From the NCBI GenBank assembly GCA_020051815.1, contig JAGVQF010000175.1:1-10607 (forward strand): DNA of 10,607 nucleotides, written 5' to 3'. The notes beneath the pieces were generated by a model that was given only the letters and a program-made list of their open reading frames with translations, ran no database searches and was not told where the DNA came from. Of this stretch, positions 1-6,209 are shown in pieces. The stretch is from Candidatus Saganbacteria bacterium (GTDB lineage Bacteria > Margulisbacteria > WOR-1 > O2-12-FULL-45-9 > XYB2-FULL-48-7). Position 1 is the stretch's first letter, and every line of letters starts with the position of its first letter. A program made the position numbers and the translations under genes.

Positions 1-772
1 CGACCGCGTCGACTTCGTCCATAAAAATGATCGAGGGGGTCTGCTTTTTGGCCTGTTCAAAGACCGACCTGACCCTGGCCGCGCCGACGCCAACGAACAT
101 TTCGACAAAATCAGAGCCGGAGATGGAAAAGAAAGGGACATCCGCTTCACCGGCAATGGCGCGGGCCAGCAGAGTTTTGCCGGTACCGGGAGCGCCCATC
201 AGGAGCAGACCCTTGGGGATCTTGGCGCCAAGCGCGTGGAACTTGCCGGGAAATTTTAAGAATTCGACGATCTCCTGGAGCTCTTCTTTGGCCTCATCAA
301 CGCCGGCCACGTCGGCAAATGTTATATTGATCTTGCCGACCTTTGGCTTAATGTTCGCCCGGCCAAAAGACATGGCTTGTGAGTTGACCCCCTGCGCCTG
401 GCGCATCATCAGCCACCAAAGGAGACCGAAGAACGCCACCGGCACCAGGAGCTGCAGCAGCAGGTTCCAGAGCCAGTTCGATTCGATCGGCGCCTCGACT
501 TTGATCGAGACCCCTTTTTCGCGCAGGGTCGGGATCAGGTTCGGATAATTGAGCGCCCGCGTGCGGAAAAGAGATTTATCGTTCAAGACGCCCGAGACCA
601 GGTCGCCCGCAATGGTCACTTCCTTGATCTTTGACTGGTCGATGTAATTGAGGAATTCCGAAAAGGCGATCTCGGACGTTTTCTTCTCGGGCGAGAAAAG
701 CGGGGCGACCAGCAACAGGCCGATGAGGACCACCAGCAGATAAGTTAGTATATTCCTCCAGTTGGCTTTCAT
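1..772 (-). CDS. ftsH: ATP-dependent zinc metalloprotease FtsH, N-terminal part (cut by window edge)
   Basis: Membrane-anchored AAA+ protease that degrades misfolded membrane and regulatory proteins. The window holds codons 1-257; the rest of the ATPase and the zinc protease domain lie beyond the left edge. Translated by hand: start MKANWRN, first membrane helix about residues 8-27, a periplasmic FtsH-extracellular-type segment about 30-97, second helix about 100-122, then the [14 protein letters not shown] entry to the AAA domain. Walker A GAPGTGKT is at residues 193-200 and Walker [11 protein letters not shown] at 248-257. The usual IDEID is MDEVD here, a conservative change. The frame is open with no break. 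It follows mazG after a 32-nt gap on the same strand. No Shine-Dalgarno precedes the ATG, but an extended -10 box lies 6 nt upstream. Identification is firm. Confidence 0.97.
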   Translation of the reverse strand, partial: MKANWRNILTYLLVVLIGLLLVAPLFSPEKKTSEIAFSEFLNYIDQSKIKEVTIAGDLVSGVLNDKSLFRTRALNYPNLIPTLREKGVSIKVEAPIESNWLWNLLLQLLVPVAFFGLLWWLMMRQAQGVNSQAMSFGRANIKPKVGKINITFADVAGVDEAKEELQEIVEFLKFPGKFHALGAKIPKGLLLMGAPGTGKTLLARAIAGEADVPFFSISGSDFVEMFVGVGAARVRSVFEQAKKQTPSIIFMDEVDAV

Positions 773-778
773 ATATGA

Positions 779-787
779 ATTATATCA
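779..787 (-). promoter_or_regulatory. Extended -10 promoter element of ftsH, probable leaderless start
   Basis: On the minus strand the mazG-ftsH gap reads TGATATAAT, a match to the extended -10 consensus TGnTATAAT. Six nucleotides separate it from the ftsH ATG at 772. A transcript starting about 7 nt after the box would begin at or next to the A of the ATG. No good -35 is seen at normal spacing, which fits an extended -10 promoter. It suggests ftsH has its own promoter in addition to read-through from mazG. Confidence 0.5.
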
Positions 788-804
788 TGACCCCGTCGTG
801 AAAT

Positions 805-1614
805 CTATTTTTCGGCGGCTTTGACCTTGTTCCAGATAGCGTCCATTTGCTTGACGGTCAGCTTCTTTTTGGCGAGCTTTTTCTCGATGTGCGAAAACCG
901 GCGCATAAACTTGGCGTTGGCTTCCTGGAGCGCGTCTTCCGCGTCAATATCCAATTTCCGCGCGACATTAACAATGGCGAACATGAGGTCTCCGATTTCT
1001 TCTTTGAGTCTTGGTTTTTGTGATTTTAGATTTGTTTTGAAGTTTGAAGTTTGAAGTTTGAAGTTTAAAATCTCGTGCACTTCATCTAACTCTTCATGCA
1101 CTTTACTCCACGCTCCCGCAACCTGGTCCCAGTCAAAACCGACCCGCGCTGCCCGCCGCTGGACCTTATCGGCCCGGTAGAGCGCCGGCAGGGATTGAGG
1201 GATCGAGGCAAAAATGCCCTGGTGCTTGAGGCCCTTGATTTTATTTTCTTTCGCCTTGATCTTTTCCCATTTGAGCCAAACGGCTTCTTTGGTCTTAGCC
1301 TTGCCTCGGGCAAAAACATGAGGATGACGCCGGACCATTTTCGCGGCTATCGAGCCGATGACATCTTCGATCTCAAACCGCTTTTTCTCCGCGGCAAAGA
1401 CCGAGAGCATGACGATATGGAGCAGCATGTCGCCTAATTCTTCCGCCAGGCGGTCGTAGGCCTTATCGTTGATCGCCTCGATCGCCTCATAGACCTCTTC
1501 GACCAGGTAGGGCTTTAAGCTTTCGATCGTCTGTTCCCTGTCCCAGGGGCATTCCTTGCGCAATTTACGCACTATTTCAACAAATTCTTCGAACTTTTGG
1601 CCGGTTTCCCGCAT
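805..1614 (-). CDS. mazG: Nucleoside triphosphate pyrophosphohydrolase MazG, with repeat-encoded insertion
   Basis: MazG hydrolyses NTPs to NMPs and pyrophosphate (house-cleaning of aberrant nucleotides, and lowering of alarmone signalling in E. coli). The chosen start MRETGQKFEEFVEIV gives 269 residues, close to the usual ~263. An upstream in-frame start at 1722 would add a 36-residue hydrophobic stretch unknown in MazG, so it was rejected. Two all-alpha MazG domains are visible. The first has CPWD at 22-25, E39/E40/E43 and EELGD at 58-62. The second has EELDE at 174-178 and KEEIGD at 204-209; these acidic residues bind Mg2+. Between the metal-binding helices of domain 2, residues about 184-199 (NFKLQTSNFKTNLKSQ) replace a shorter linker in the E. 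coli protein and are encoded by a dispersed GAAGTTT repeat. The frame is intact. ftsH follows downstream. No Shine-Dalgarno is present. Confidence 0.95.
   Translation of the reverse strand: MRETGQKFEEFVEIVRKLRKECPWDREQTIESLKPYLVEEVYEAIEAINDKAYDRLAEELGDMLLHIVMLSVFAAEKKRFEIEDVIGSIAAKMVRRHPHVFARGKAKTKEAVWLKWEKIKAKENKIKGLKHQGIFASIPQSLPALYRADKVQRRAARVGFDWDQVAGAWSKVHEELDEVHEILNFKLQTSNFKTNLKSQKPRLKEEIGDLMFAIVNVARKLDIDAEDALQEANAKFMRRFSHIEKKLAKKKLTVKQMDAIWNKVKAAEK
1015..1066. repeat. Dispersed GAAGTTT repeat, partial copy inside mazG
   Basis: Four perfect tandem copies of the 7-mer GAAGTTT lie at 1039-1066. They are preceded by an AT-rich tail (TGTGATTTTAGATTTG at 1019-1034) that closely resembles the tail of the longer copy at 9404-9532. 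On the mazG coding strand it is read as NFKLQTSNFKTNLKSQ. The repeat has the same orientation and reading frame as the copy in the GH26-like gene. It is probably a partial insertion of the same element. Confidence 0.85.
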
Positions 1615-1620
1615 AGGAAA

Positions 1621-1626
1621 ATTATA
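1621..1626 (-). promoter_or_regulatory. -10 box of mazG, probable leaderless start
   Basis: A perfect TATAAT on the minus strand lies 6 nt before the mazG ATG (1614), the same arrangement as at ftsH. The intervening TTTCCT holds no ribosome-binding site, so transcription would begin at or close to the start codon. No convincing -35 is seen at 16-18 nt. Confidence 0.5.
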
Positions 1627-1659
1627 CCCTATCCATGCAAGAAATTCGCCTTTAGATCC

Positions 1660-1665
1660 GATAAT
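1660..1665 (+). promoter_or_regulatory. Possible -10 box for the three-gene plus-strand operon
   Basis: The 82-nt divergent spacer between mazG and the first small gene contains GATAAT on the plus strand, 31 nt before the ATG at 1697. No clear -35 accompanies it. A purine-rich run (GGGAGAGA, 1677-1684) between it and the ATG could act as a loosely spaced ribosome-binding site. Weak evidence only. Confidence 0.25.
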
Positions 1666-1696
1666 AATTGTGGAAAGGGAGAGAGATAATAACAAT

Positions 1697-1975
1697 ATGG
1701 CAATCGCACCAGTTAGCAACAATCAAACCGGCCCCGACCTGAAAGCCCTCGGGCTAAGTTCGCCGATGGAGGTCATCGACATCCTGGGCGCGCTCAATAT
1801 CGACGGCTCGCCGGTCATTACCGACGACAAAGCGGCGCTCGATCCGAATCTCAAGGCGCAATCGGTCATTAAATTTTTCAATGAGAATTTCAACGTGAAA
1901 CCCAATGAACTGCCGCATTTGGCCTCGGTCATCAAGAAAGACCTGAAGGCCGGCAAATTAGGATGGGAAGCATAA
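1697..1975 (+). CDS. Small hypothetical protein (92 aa), first of three-gene operon
   Basis: Not recognised. The start at MAIAPVSNNQ was chosen because it follows the purine-rich GGGAGAGA and because upstream in-frame codons run back into the antisense of mazG. The product is soluble-looking, with no signal peptide or membrane segment. It is mildly acidic in the middle (TDDKAALDP, 42-50) and has a predicted-helical C-terminal half (about 52-88) ending in KLGWEA. The next gene begins 1 nt after its stop. Its first residues (MAI, then VS) resemble those of the next gene (MAIGVS), which may reflect a shared N-terminal signal or descent from a duplication, though the rest does not align by eye. 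Codon use looks like its neighbours. Function unknown. Confidence 0.75.
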   Translation: MAIAPVSNNQTGPDLKALGLSSPMEVIDILGALNIDGSPVITDDKAALDPNLKAQSVIKFFNENFNVKPNELPHLASVIKKDLKAGKLGWEA

Positions 1976-1976
1976 T

Positions 1977-2318
1977 ATGGCAATAGGCGTTTCAAAAGAA
2001 GCATTAAAGACAAATTATATTCCAAATTCAAGGAGAATGGGGGATCCTCATGCCGGCCTAACACACGCCGGTATACGCCCGCTAAAACTCGATAATCCTG
2101 TTGATGTTGCCCAGCTCTCGCCGAAAGCAATAAAGCCCCAAGATCTTAAATTTAACCCGGAAATTGTCTCTGCAGGCGATGACGATCTGGCGCTGGCCCA
2201 GCCCGGTGGCAACCTCGCTACCCTCTTTGTCCTGCTTGGCAACCAGCCTGAAGCCAAAAGCCTTATCGCAACGGCCGCCAAAGAACAGCAAATGATCGGA
2301 GGAACAGCCGGTGTCTGA
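1977..2318 (+). CDS. Hypothetical protein (113 aa), second of three-gene operon
   Basis: Not recognised. It starts MAIGVSKEALKTNY, 1 nt after the stop of the preceding gene, with GGATGGGAAG (1961-1970) as a likely ribosome-binding site 6 nt upstream. The N-terminal 60 residues are rich in Pro, Asn and polar residues and look extended or disordered. The C-terminal part (about 72-110, from DDLALAQPGGNLATLF to EQQMIGG) looks helical and amphipathic. There is no signal peptide or transmembrane helix. The stop codon overlaps the GTG start of the third gene by 8 nt, so translation is probably coupled. Function unknown. Confidence 0.75.
   Translation: MAIGVSKEALKTNYIPNSRRMGDPHAGLTHAGIRPLKLDNPVDVAQLSPKAIKPQDLKFNPEIVSAGDDDLALAQPGGNLATLFVLLGNQPEAKSLIATAAKEQQMIGGTAGV
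2298..2305 (+). promoter_or_regulatory. Shine-Dalgarno deciding the GTG start of the third small gene
   Basis: CGGAGGAA lies 5 nt before GTG at 2311, inside the end of the upstream gene. This strong match is the reason for choosing the GTG start, which overlaps the upstream stop by 8 nt. Confidence 0.75.
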
Positions 2319-2640
2319 AAATAAAAGCGCGCTGGAAAGACTGGAAGAGCTGTTAAAAGACATTTGGCGCGGCTCGGGCAGCGGTTCGGTCATCGCCGCC
2401 AAACATACTGAATTCATCGTGGAGCCAAAGATATTCCTCGGCGACAAACTCAATCCGGAGATCCTGAAATTATTGGTACTCAATTACCTGGCTCAAACTT
2501 CCCGGCAAGATTCGGGGATAGGGAATATCGAATTCACTGGAGATAAACTGATCATCAAAACCCCCAAGGGCAAGCCGCTCGTCATCGTCCGCGACCAAAA
2601 GATCATCCAGCAATACTTGGCTGCCAAAACCCCATACTAA
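2311..2640 (+). CDS. Hypothetical protein (109 aa), third of three-gene operon
   Basis: Not recognised. GTG start supported by GGAGGAA just upstream. The N-terminus (ENKSALERLEELLKDIW, residues 3-19) looks like an amphipathic helix. It is followed by a GSGSGS linker (21-26) and an alpha/beta-looking part, with IEFTGDKLIIKTPKGKPLVIV (about 73-93) probably forming strands. No signal peptide or membrane segment is seen. The last codons (ACC CCA TAC TAA) form one arm of the terminator hairpin, so the stop codon lies in the hairpin. The operon ends here, facing mfd. Function unknown; a small soluble partner of the two preceding products is an inference from gene order alone. Confidence 0.78.
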   Translation: MSENKSALERLEELLKDIWRGSGSGSVIAAKHTEFIVEPKIFLGDKLNPEILKLLVLNYLAQTSRQDSGIGNIEFTGDKLIIKTPKGKPLVIVRDQKIIQQYLAAKTPY

Positions 2641-2649
2641 AGTATGGGG
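2630..2649. terminator. Hairpin 1 of the convergent terminator
   Basis: CCCCATACT and AGTATGGGG are perfect inverted copies separated by AA, giving an 8-bp stem with a 4-nt loop. For minus-strand transcripts it is followed by GGGGTTTT, a short U-tract, so it can end mfd transcription. The stop codon of the third small gene (TAA, 2638-2640) sits at its loop. Confidence 0.75.
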
Positions 2650-2656
2650 TATAATT

Positions 2657-2675
2657 CCCCACACTTAGTGTGGGG
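2657..2675. terminator. Hairpin 2 of the convergent terminator
   Basis: CCCCACACT and AGTGTGGGG are perfect inverted copies around a single T, giving an 8-bp stem with a 3-nt loop. It is followed on the plus strand by TTTCC, a weak U-tract, so it can end the three-gene operon. The mfd stop codon (TAA on the minus strand, 2665-2667) lies at its loop. Its arms are near-copies of those of hairpin 1. Confidence 0.75.
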
Positions 2676-5628
2676 TTTCCAACTCACTCAACACAAGCTT
2701 AATTCTGTCTCTTTTATTAACTTCGATCTCTTTGACCTTATTTGACAGCCATTCGATGCGTATCTTCCCATCTTTTTCTTTGATACTCCGAACTCCCAAC
2801 TCAATACTCCGAACTTTTAAGCCCAAAACCCGCAGCAGCGCCTGCGCTTGAAGCGGCAATGGGCCAAAACGGTCTTCAAGCTCTTTTCTAATATCCCCAA
2901 TCCCCTCATCCCCCACGATCAGGTTCATCCGCCGGTAGAGCGCGATCCTCTGGCGCTCGTCGGTCACATAATGCGCCGGGATGGATGCCTCGATATTAAG
3001 GTCGATATCGACTTCGCGCGGAGAGACAACCGTCTCGCCTCTCACCTCCTTGACCGCTTCTTCGAGCAGTTCGCAGTAGAGATCAAAGCCGACCTCATAA
3101 ACATGCCCCGATTGCTCGGCGCCCAAGAGATTCCCCGCGCCGCGTATTTCCAGGTCCCTCATCGCCAGCTTATAGCCCGAGCCCAGCGCGGTAAATTCCT
3201 GAATAGCTTTTAGCCGCTCGACCGCGGTATCCGACATACTGCGCGCGGGATGATAAAAGAGGTACGCATAGGCCCGCGCCGCCGAGCGCCCCACCCGCCC
3301 GCGGATCTGGTAGAGCTGGGAGAGACCAAAACGGTCGGCGCGATCGATCAGGATCGTGTTGACGTTCGTGATATCGAGCCCCGATTCAATGATCGAGGTG
3401 CAGACCAGCACGTCGTATTTCTTCTCCAGGAAGTCGAGCATCGTCTTTTCCAGCGTCTGGCCGTCCATCTGGCCGTGGCCGACCGTCACCCGGGCCTGCG
3501 GCACCAGTCGCTTGATCATGGCCGCCACGCCCGCGATCGTCTCGACGTAATTATGGACAAAATAGACCTGGCCGCCGCGGTCGATCTCCCGCGAGATCGC
3601 CTCGTTGATCACTTTCTCCGAAAACGGCAGGACGTAGGTGCGGATCGGCGAGCGGTCGACCGGCGGGGTCGAGATCAGGCTCATAGCCCGCGCGCCGGCC
3701 AGCGAAAAATAGAGCGTGCGCGGGATCGGCGTGGCGGACATAGTCAGGACATCGACCGATTCCTTGAGCTTCTTAATTTTTTCTTTGTGCGTCACGCCGA
3801 ATTTCTGCTCCTCGTCGACGATCAAAAGGCCCAGGTCGCGGAAATTGATGTCTTTGGAGAGCAAACGATGCGTGCCGATCACGATATCGACCCCGCCCGC
3901 GGCCAGCAGTTTGACCACTTCTTTCTGCTCTTTGGGTGAGCGAAAACGCGAAAGCATCTCAATTGTATATGGAGAATTCTTGAACCGCTGGCTAAAATTA
4001 TTGAAATGCTGTTCGACCAGGATCGTAGTGGGCGCCAAGAGAGCGACCTGTTTGCCAGCCGAAGCCGCCTTGGCCGCCGCCCGGATCGCCACCTCGGTCT
4101 TGCCATAGCCGACATCGCCGCAGACGAGGCGATCCATGACCCGGCCCGATTCCATATCTTTCTTGACCTCTTCAATGGCCTTGATCTGGTCGGCCGTTTC
4201 TTCATAGGGGAAAGTCGCCTCGAGCTCTTGCTGCCAGACATCGTCGGCCGGAAAGACCACCCCCTCGCTCTTTTCACGTTTGGCGTAGAGTGCCAGCAGT
4301 TCCTGGGTCAGGTCGCGCAGCGACTGCTTGACGCGGCTCCTAGTCTTGAGCCAGGTTTTGGTCCCCAGGCGGCTTAAGCGCGGCGCGGCCTCGGTGCCGC
4401 CGGAATATTTTTCGACCAGGCCGATCATCGGCGGCGGCACATAGAGTTTGTCTCCCTGCGCGTACTCGATCAGGAGATATTCCTGTTTGATTTCGTCGAG
4501 CTCAAGGACTTCCATGCCGCGATAGAGGCCAATGCCGTAATTTTCGTGGACGACGTAATCGCCCAATTTAAGATCGGCCAGGAGATCTTCGGCCACCCCC
4601 TCGCGGGCCGCTTTCTTTGTTTTACGGACAACCCCCGTCTCGCCGAAGATCTCACGGTCGGTCAAGACCTCAAAGCCGTCAAAAACAAAGCCGCCGTCGA
4701 GCCCGCCGGAAACAATATTGAGGTCGGGCCGCTCTTCCTTGAGCCGCGGCGAATGGCGGCTGAAGATCAGCGCTTGGGAAGGAATATCATCGAGCTGGCC
4801 GGCATAGCTCGGCGGCGAGGAAAAAACAGCCGGCTCATCCGGCACGAAGAAACTGGAAAGCGTGATATTGGCGGGCCGATCGATCTCCACCTGCTCATCG
4901 ATGACCAGGCAATCGTTTTCGCGAAGATGATCGAAGATCGACGCTTCGCGCCTCTCCGCAGCGGGGAGAATGGTCGTTTCTTTGAGCGCCTCGATCGAAC
5001 GCTGGGTGATCGGGTCAAAGCTCCTAATGGAATCGATCCGGTCGCCCAGGAATTCGACGCGCACCGGCGTTTCCTGCGAGAGCGCGAAAAAGTCGACAAT
5101 GCCGCCGCGCACGCTATACTCGCCCCGCTCCCCGACGATATCAAAGCGCTTGTATCCGAACGCGGCCAGTTTTTCGACCAGCTCATCTCTCCCCCCAATC
5201 TCCTGATTTCCAGATATCCTGATACCCGGGACAATCTTGCTCGTCTTTGTAAGCACGGCCTTGAGCGGAGCCACGACAACAAGCTCGGCTTCGCCCTGCC
5301 AGGCGTTCAAGATGCCAAGCCGCTGGCCGGTCAGCTCGCGGCTGGGCAGGATCCCCTCTTCATCCGGGGCGACATCCAGAGCCGGGAAGAGAAAGACTTT
5401 TTTGCCGGAAAGCAGTTCAATCTCGTCTCTTAATTTTTCCGCGCCGCCGGAGGTGGCGGTGACAATGAACAGGCGGCGGAGCGGCCCTGACAGAGCGGCC
5501 AGAAGCGCGGACCTTGAGGCGCCGATCAGGCCAGAGAAAGAAGTCGTGCGCGAAGTTTTAAGCTCCGATAATTTCTCGGTTAGATAGGAAGACTTTTCGA
5601 GACGGTCAATGATCTCAAGCCTGGTCAC
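2665..5628 (-). CDS. mfd: Transcription-repair coupling factor Mfd
   Basis: DNA translocase that removes RNA polymerase stalled at lesions and recruits UvrA. 987 residues, about 160 shorter than the E. coli (1148) and B. subtilis proteins. Visible in order: UvrB-homology region about 25-300 with GERGEYSVRGGIVDFF at 166-181; RNA polymerase-interacting domain about 353-420 (GDYVVHENYGIGLYRG); superfamily 2 helicase core with Walker A GDVGYGKT at 504-511, DEEQ box at 605-608, motif III SATPIPRT at 631-638 and motif VI QIRGRVGR at 774-781; C-terminal regulatory domain about 860-987. The shortening falls mainly between the UvrB-like part and the polymerase-binding domain. GTG start, overlapping the pth stop as GTGA, with no Shine-Dalgarno, so translation is probably coupled. 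Residues 938-949 carry a 21-nt direct repeat. The last codons lie in terminator hairpin 2. Confidence 0.98.
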   Translation of the reverse strand: MTRLEIIDRLEKSSYLTEKLSELKTSRTTSFSGLIGASRSALLAALSGPLRRLFIVTATSGGAEKLRDEIELLSGKKVFLFPALDVAPDEEGILPSRELTGQRLGILNAWQGEAELVVVAPLKAVLTKTSKIVPGIRISGNQEIGGRDELVEKLAAFGYKRFDIVGERGEYSVRGGIVDFFALSQETPVRVEFLGDRIDSIRSFDPITQRSIEALKETTILPAAERREASIFDHLRENDCLVIDEQVEIDRPANITLSSFFVPDEPAVFSSPPSYAGQLDDIPSQALIFSRHSPRLKEERPDLNIVSGGLDGGFVFDGFEVLTDREIFGETGVVRKTKKAAREGVAEDLLADLKLGDYVVHENYGIGLYRGMEVLELDEIKQEYLLIEYAQGDKLYVPPPMIGLVEKYSGGTEAAPRLSRLGTKTWLKTRSRVKQSLRDLTQELLALYAKREKSEGVVFPADDVWQQELEATFPYEETADQIKAIEEVKKDMESGRVMDRLVCGDVGYGKTEVAIRAAAKAASAGKQVALLAPTTILVEQHFNNFSQRFKNSPYTIEMLSRFRSPKEQKEVVKLLAAGGVDIVIGTHRLLSKDINFRDLGLLIVDEEQKFGVTHKEKIKKLKESVDVLTMSATPIPRTLYFSLAGARAMSLISTPPVDRSPIRTYVLPFSEKVINEAISREIDRGGQVYFVHNYVETIAGVAAMIKRLVPQARVTVGHGQMDGQTLEKTMLDFLEKKYDVLVCTSIIESGLDITNVNTILIDRADRFGLSQLYQIRGRVGRSAARAYAYLFYHPARSMSDTAVERLKAIQEFTALGSGYKLAMRDLEIRGAGNLLGAEQSGHVYEVGFDLYCELLEEAVKEVRGETVVSPREVDIDLNIEASIPAHYVTDERQRIALYRRMNLIVGDEGIGDIRKELEDRFGPLPLQAQALLRVLGLKVRSIELGVRSIKEKDGKIRIEWLSNKVKEIEVNKRDRIKLVLSELETPH
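2783..2815. repeat. Direct repeat of ATACTCCGAACT within the mfd 3' end
   Basis: The 12-mer ATACTCCGAACT occurs at 2783-2794 and 2804-2815, a period of 21 nt (exactly 7 codons). In Mfd it is read as VRSIELGVRSI, residues about 939-949. The period preserves the reading frame, so the encoded helix is lengthened rather than broken. It may be a remnant of another short-unit repeat family. Confidence 0.7.
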
Positions 5629-6167
5629 TGCGTGACAATTTTACCACAAACGAAAGCCTCAACCGCGTCGGCGGCCGACATAATGGCCGCCTCAAGCGTT
5701 TCTCTCTGCGCGGGGGGGATCTTCTGGAGGACGTAATCCGAAACATCGCCGGTCAGGCTTTCACGGCCGATCCCGACCCGCACTCTGGCAAACTCCGAGG
5801 TCCCAATGCTCCCGATGACCGATTCGAGGCCGTGGTGGCCGCCGGCCCCGCCCTTTTCACGCGAGCGGATCACGCCGATCTCGAGGTCGACGTCATCGTA
5901 AATAACGATCAGTTTGGCCGGTTCGATCTTATACCAGGCCAGGAGCCCTGCCACGGCTGGCCCCGAATTGTTCATGAAGGTCTGCGGCTGGGCCAGAATA
6001 ACTTTGTGATCGCTGATCTTGCCTTCGGCCAGAAATGAATGATGTTTGTCTTTAAATGCGGGAAGGCCGAGCCGCGAGGCAAGTTCGGAGACGACGCGGA
6101 AACCGAGGTTGTGGCGGGTGTTCTCGTATTCCGGCCCGGGGTTGCCAAGTCCAACAATTAGATACAC
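5625..6167 (-). CDS. pth: Peptidyl-tRNA hydrolase (Pth family)
   Basis: Releases tRNA from peptidyl-tRNA dropped by ribosomes; essential in most bacteria. 180 residues, slightly shorter than the E. coli enzyme (194). Family motifs: GLGNPGPEYENTRHN at 6-20, with N9 and catalytic H19 (E. coli N10, H20); PQTFMNNSG at 61-69, with N66 (E. coli N68); YDDVDL at 90-95, with D92 (E. coli D93); GGAGGHHGLES at 106-116. In the last motif the position of E. coli N114, normally Asn in GHNGL, is His112. GTG start at 6167, preceded by AGAGGG (6174-6179) with 6-nt spacing. The stop overlaps the mfd start. It lies 42 nt after the barrel-protein gene, across an AT-rich repeat spacer. Confidence 0.97.
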   Translation of the reverse strand: MYLIVGLGNPGPEYENTRHNLGFRVVSELASRLGLPAFKDKHHSFLAEGKISDHKVILAQPQTFMNNSGPAVAGLLAWYKIEPAKLIVIYDDVDLEIGVIRSREKGGAGGHHGLESVIGSIGTSEFARVRVGIGRESLTGDVSDYVLQKIPPAQRETLEAAIMSAADAVEAFVCGKIVTQ

Positions 6168-6177
6168 TTTTCACCCT

Positions 6178-6207
6178 CTTAATCCTTAATTCTTAATACT
6201 TAATTCT
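6178..6207. repeat. Degenerate AT-rich tandem repeat in the pth spacer
   Basis: The spacer between the barrel-protein gene and pth consists almost wholly of units like CTTAATTC/CTTAATAC, with CTTAAT recurring three times and TTAATTCTTAATACTTAATT reading through the middle. Only the pth ribosome-binding site (6174-6179) overlaps its edge. It has the same style as, but a different sequence from, the GAAGTTT repeats. No clear promoter is seen in it. Confidence 0.6.
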
Positions 6208-6209
6208 TC

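Noticed and set aside
1039..1066. Short regular repeats as a possible CRISPR array
   Set aside because: Units of 7 nt without spacers, no repeat of 23-37 nt, and no cas genes.
1556..1696. Upstream extension of the first plus-strand small protein
   Set aside because: The added residues are antisense to mazG. The ATG at 1697 with its purine-rich leader and the MAI start shared with the next gene fit better.
1615..1722. Upstream extension of mazG giving a hydrophobic N-terminus
   Set aside because: It would turn a cytoplasmic enzyme into a membrane protein, it overlaps the divergent small gene, and the TATAAT box would fall inside it. The start at 1614 matches the family.
2650..2655. TATAAT between the two terminator hairpins as a promoter
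   Set aside because: It is only the AT spacer between GC-rich arms. No -35 is seen, and a downstream transcript on this strand would run antisense into mfd.
3250..3939. Long plus-strand open frames opposite mfd (also 4546-5433)
   Set aside because: They lie wholly antisense to an unmistakable mfd and have the Arg/Asp/Leu-rich make-up of shadow frames, with no start signals.
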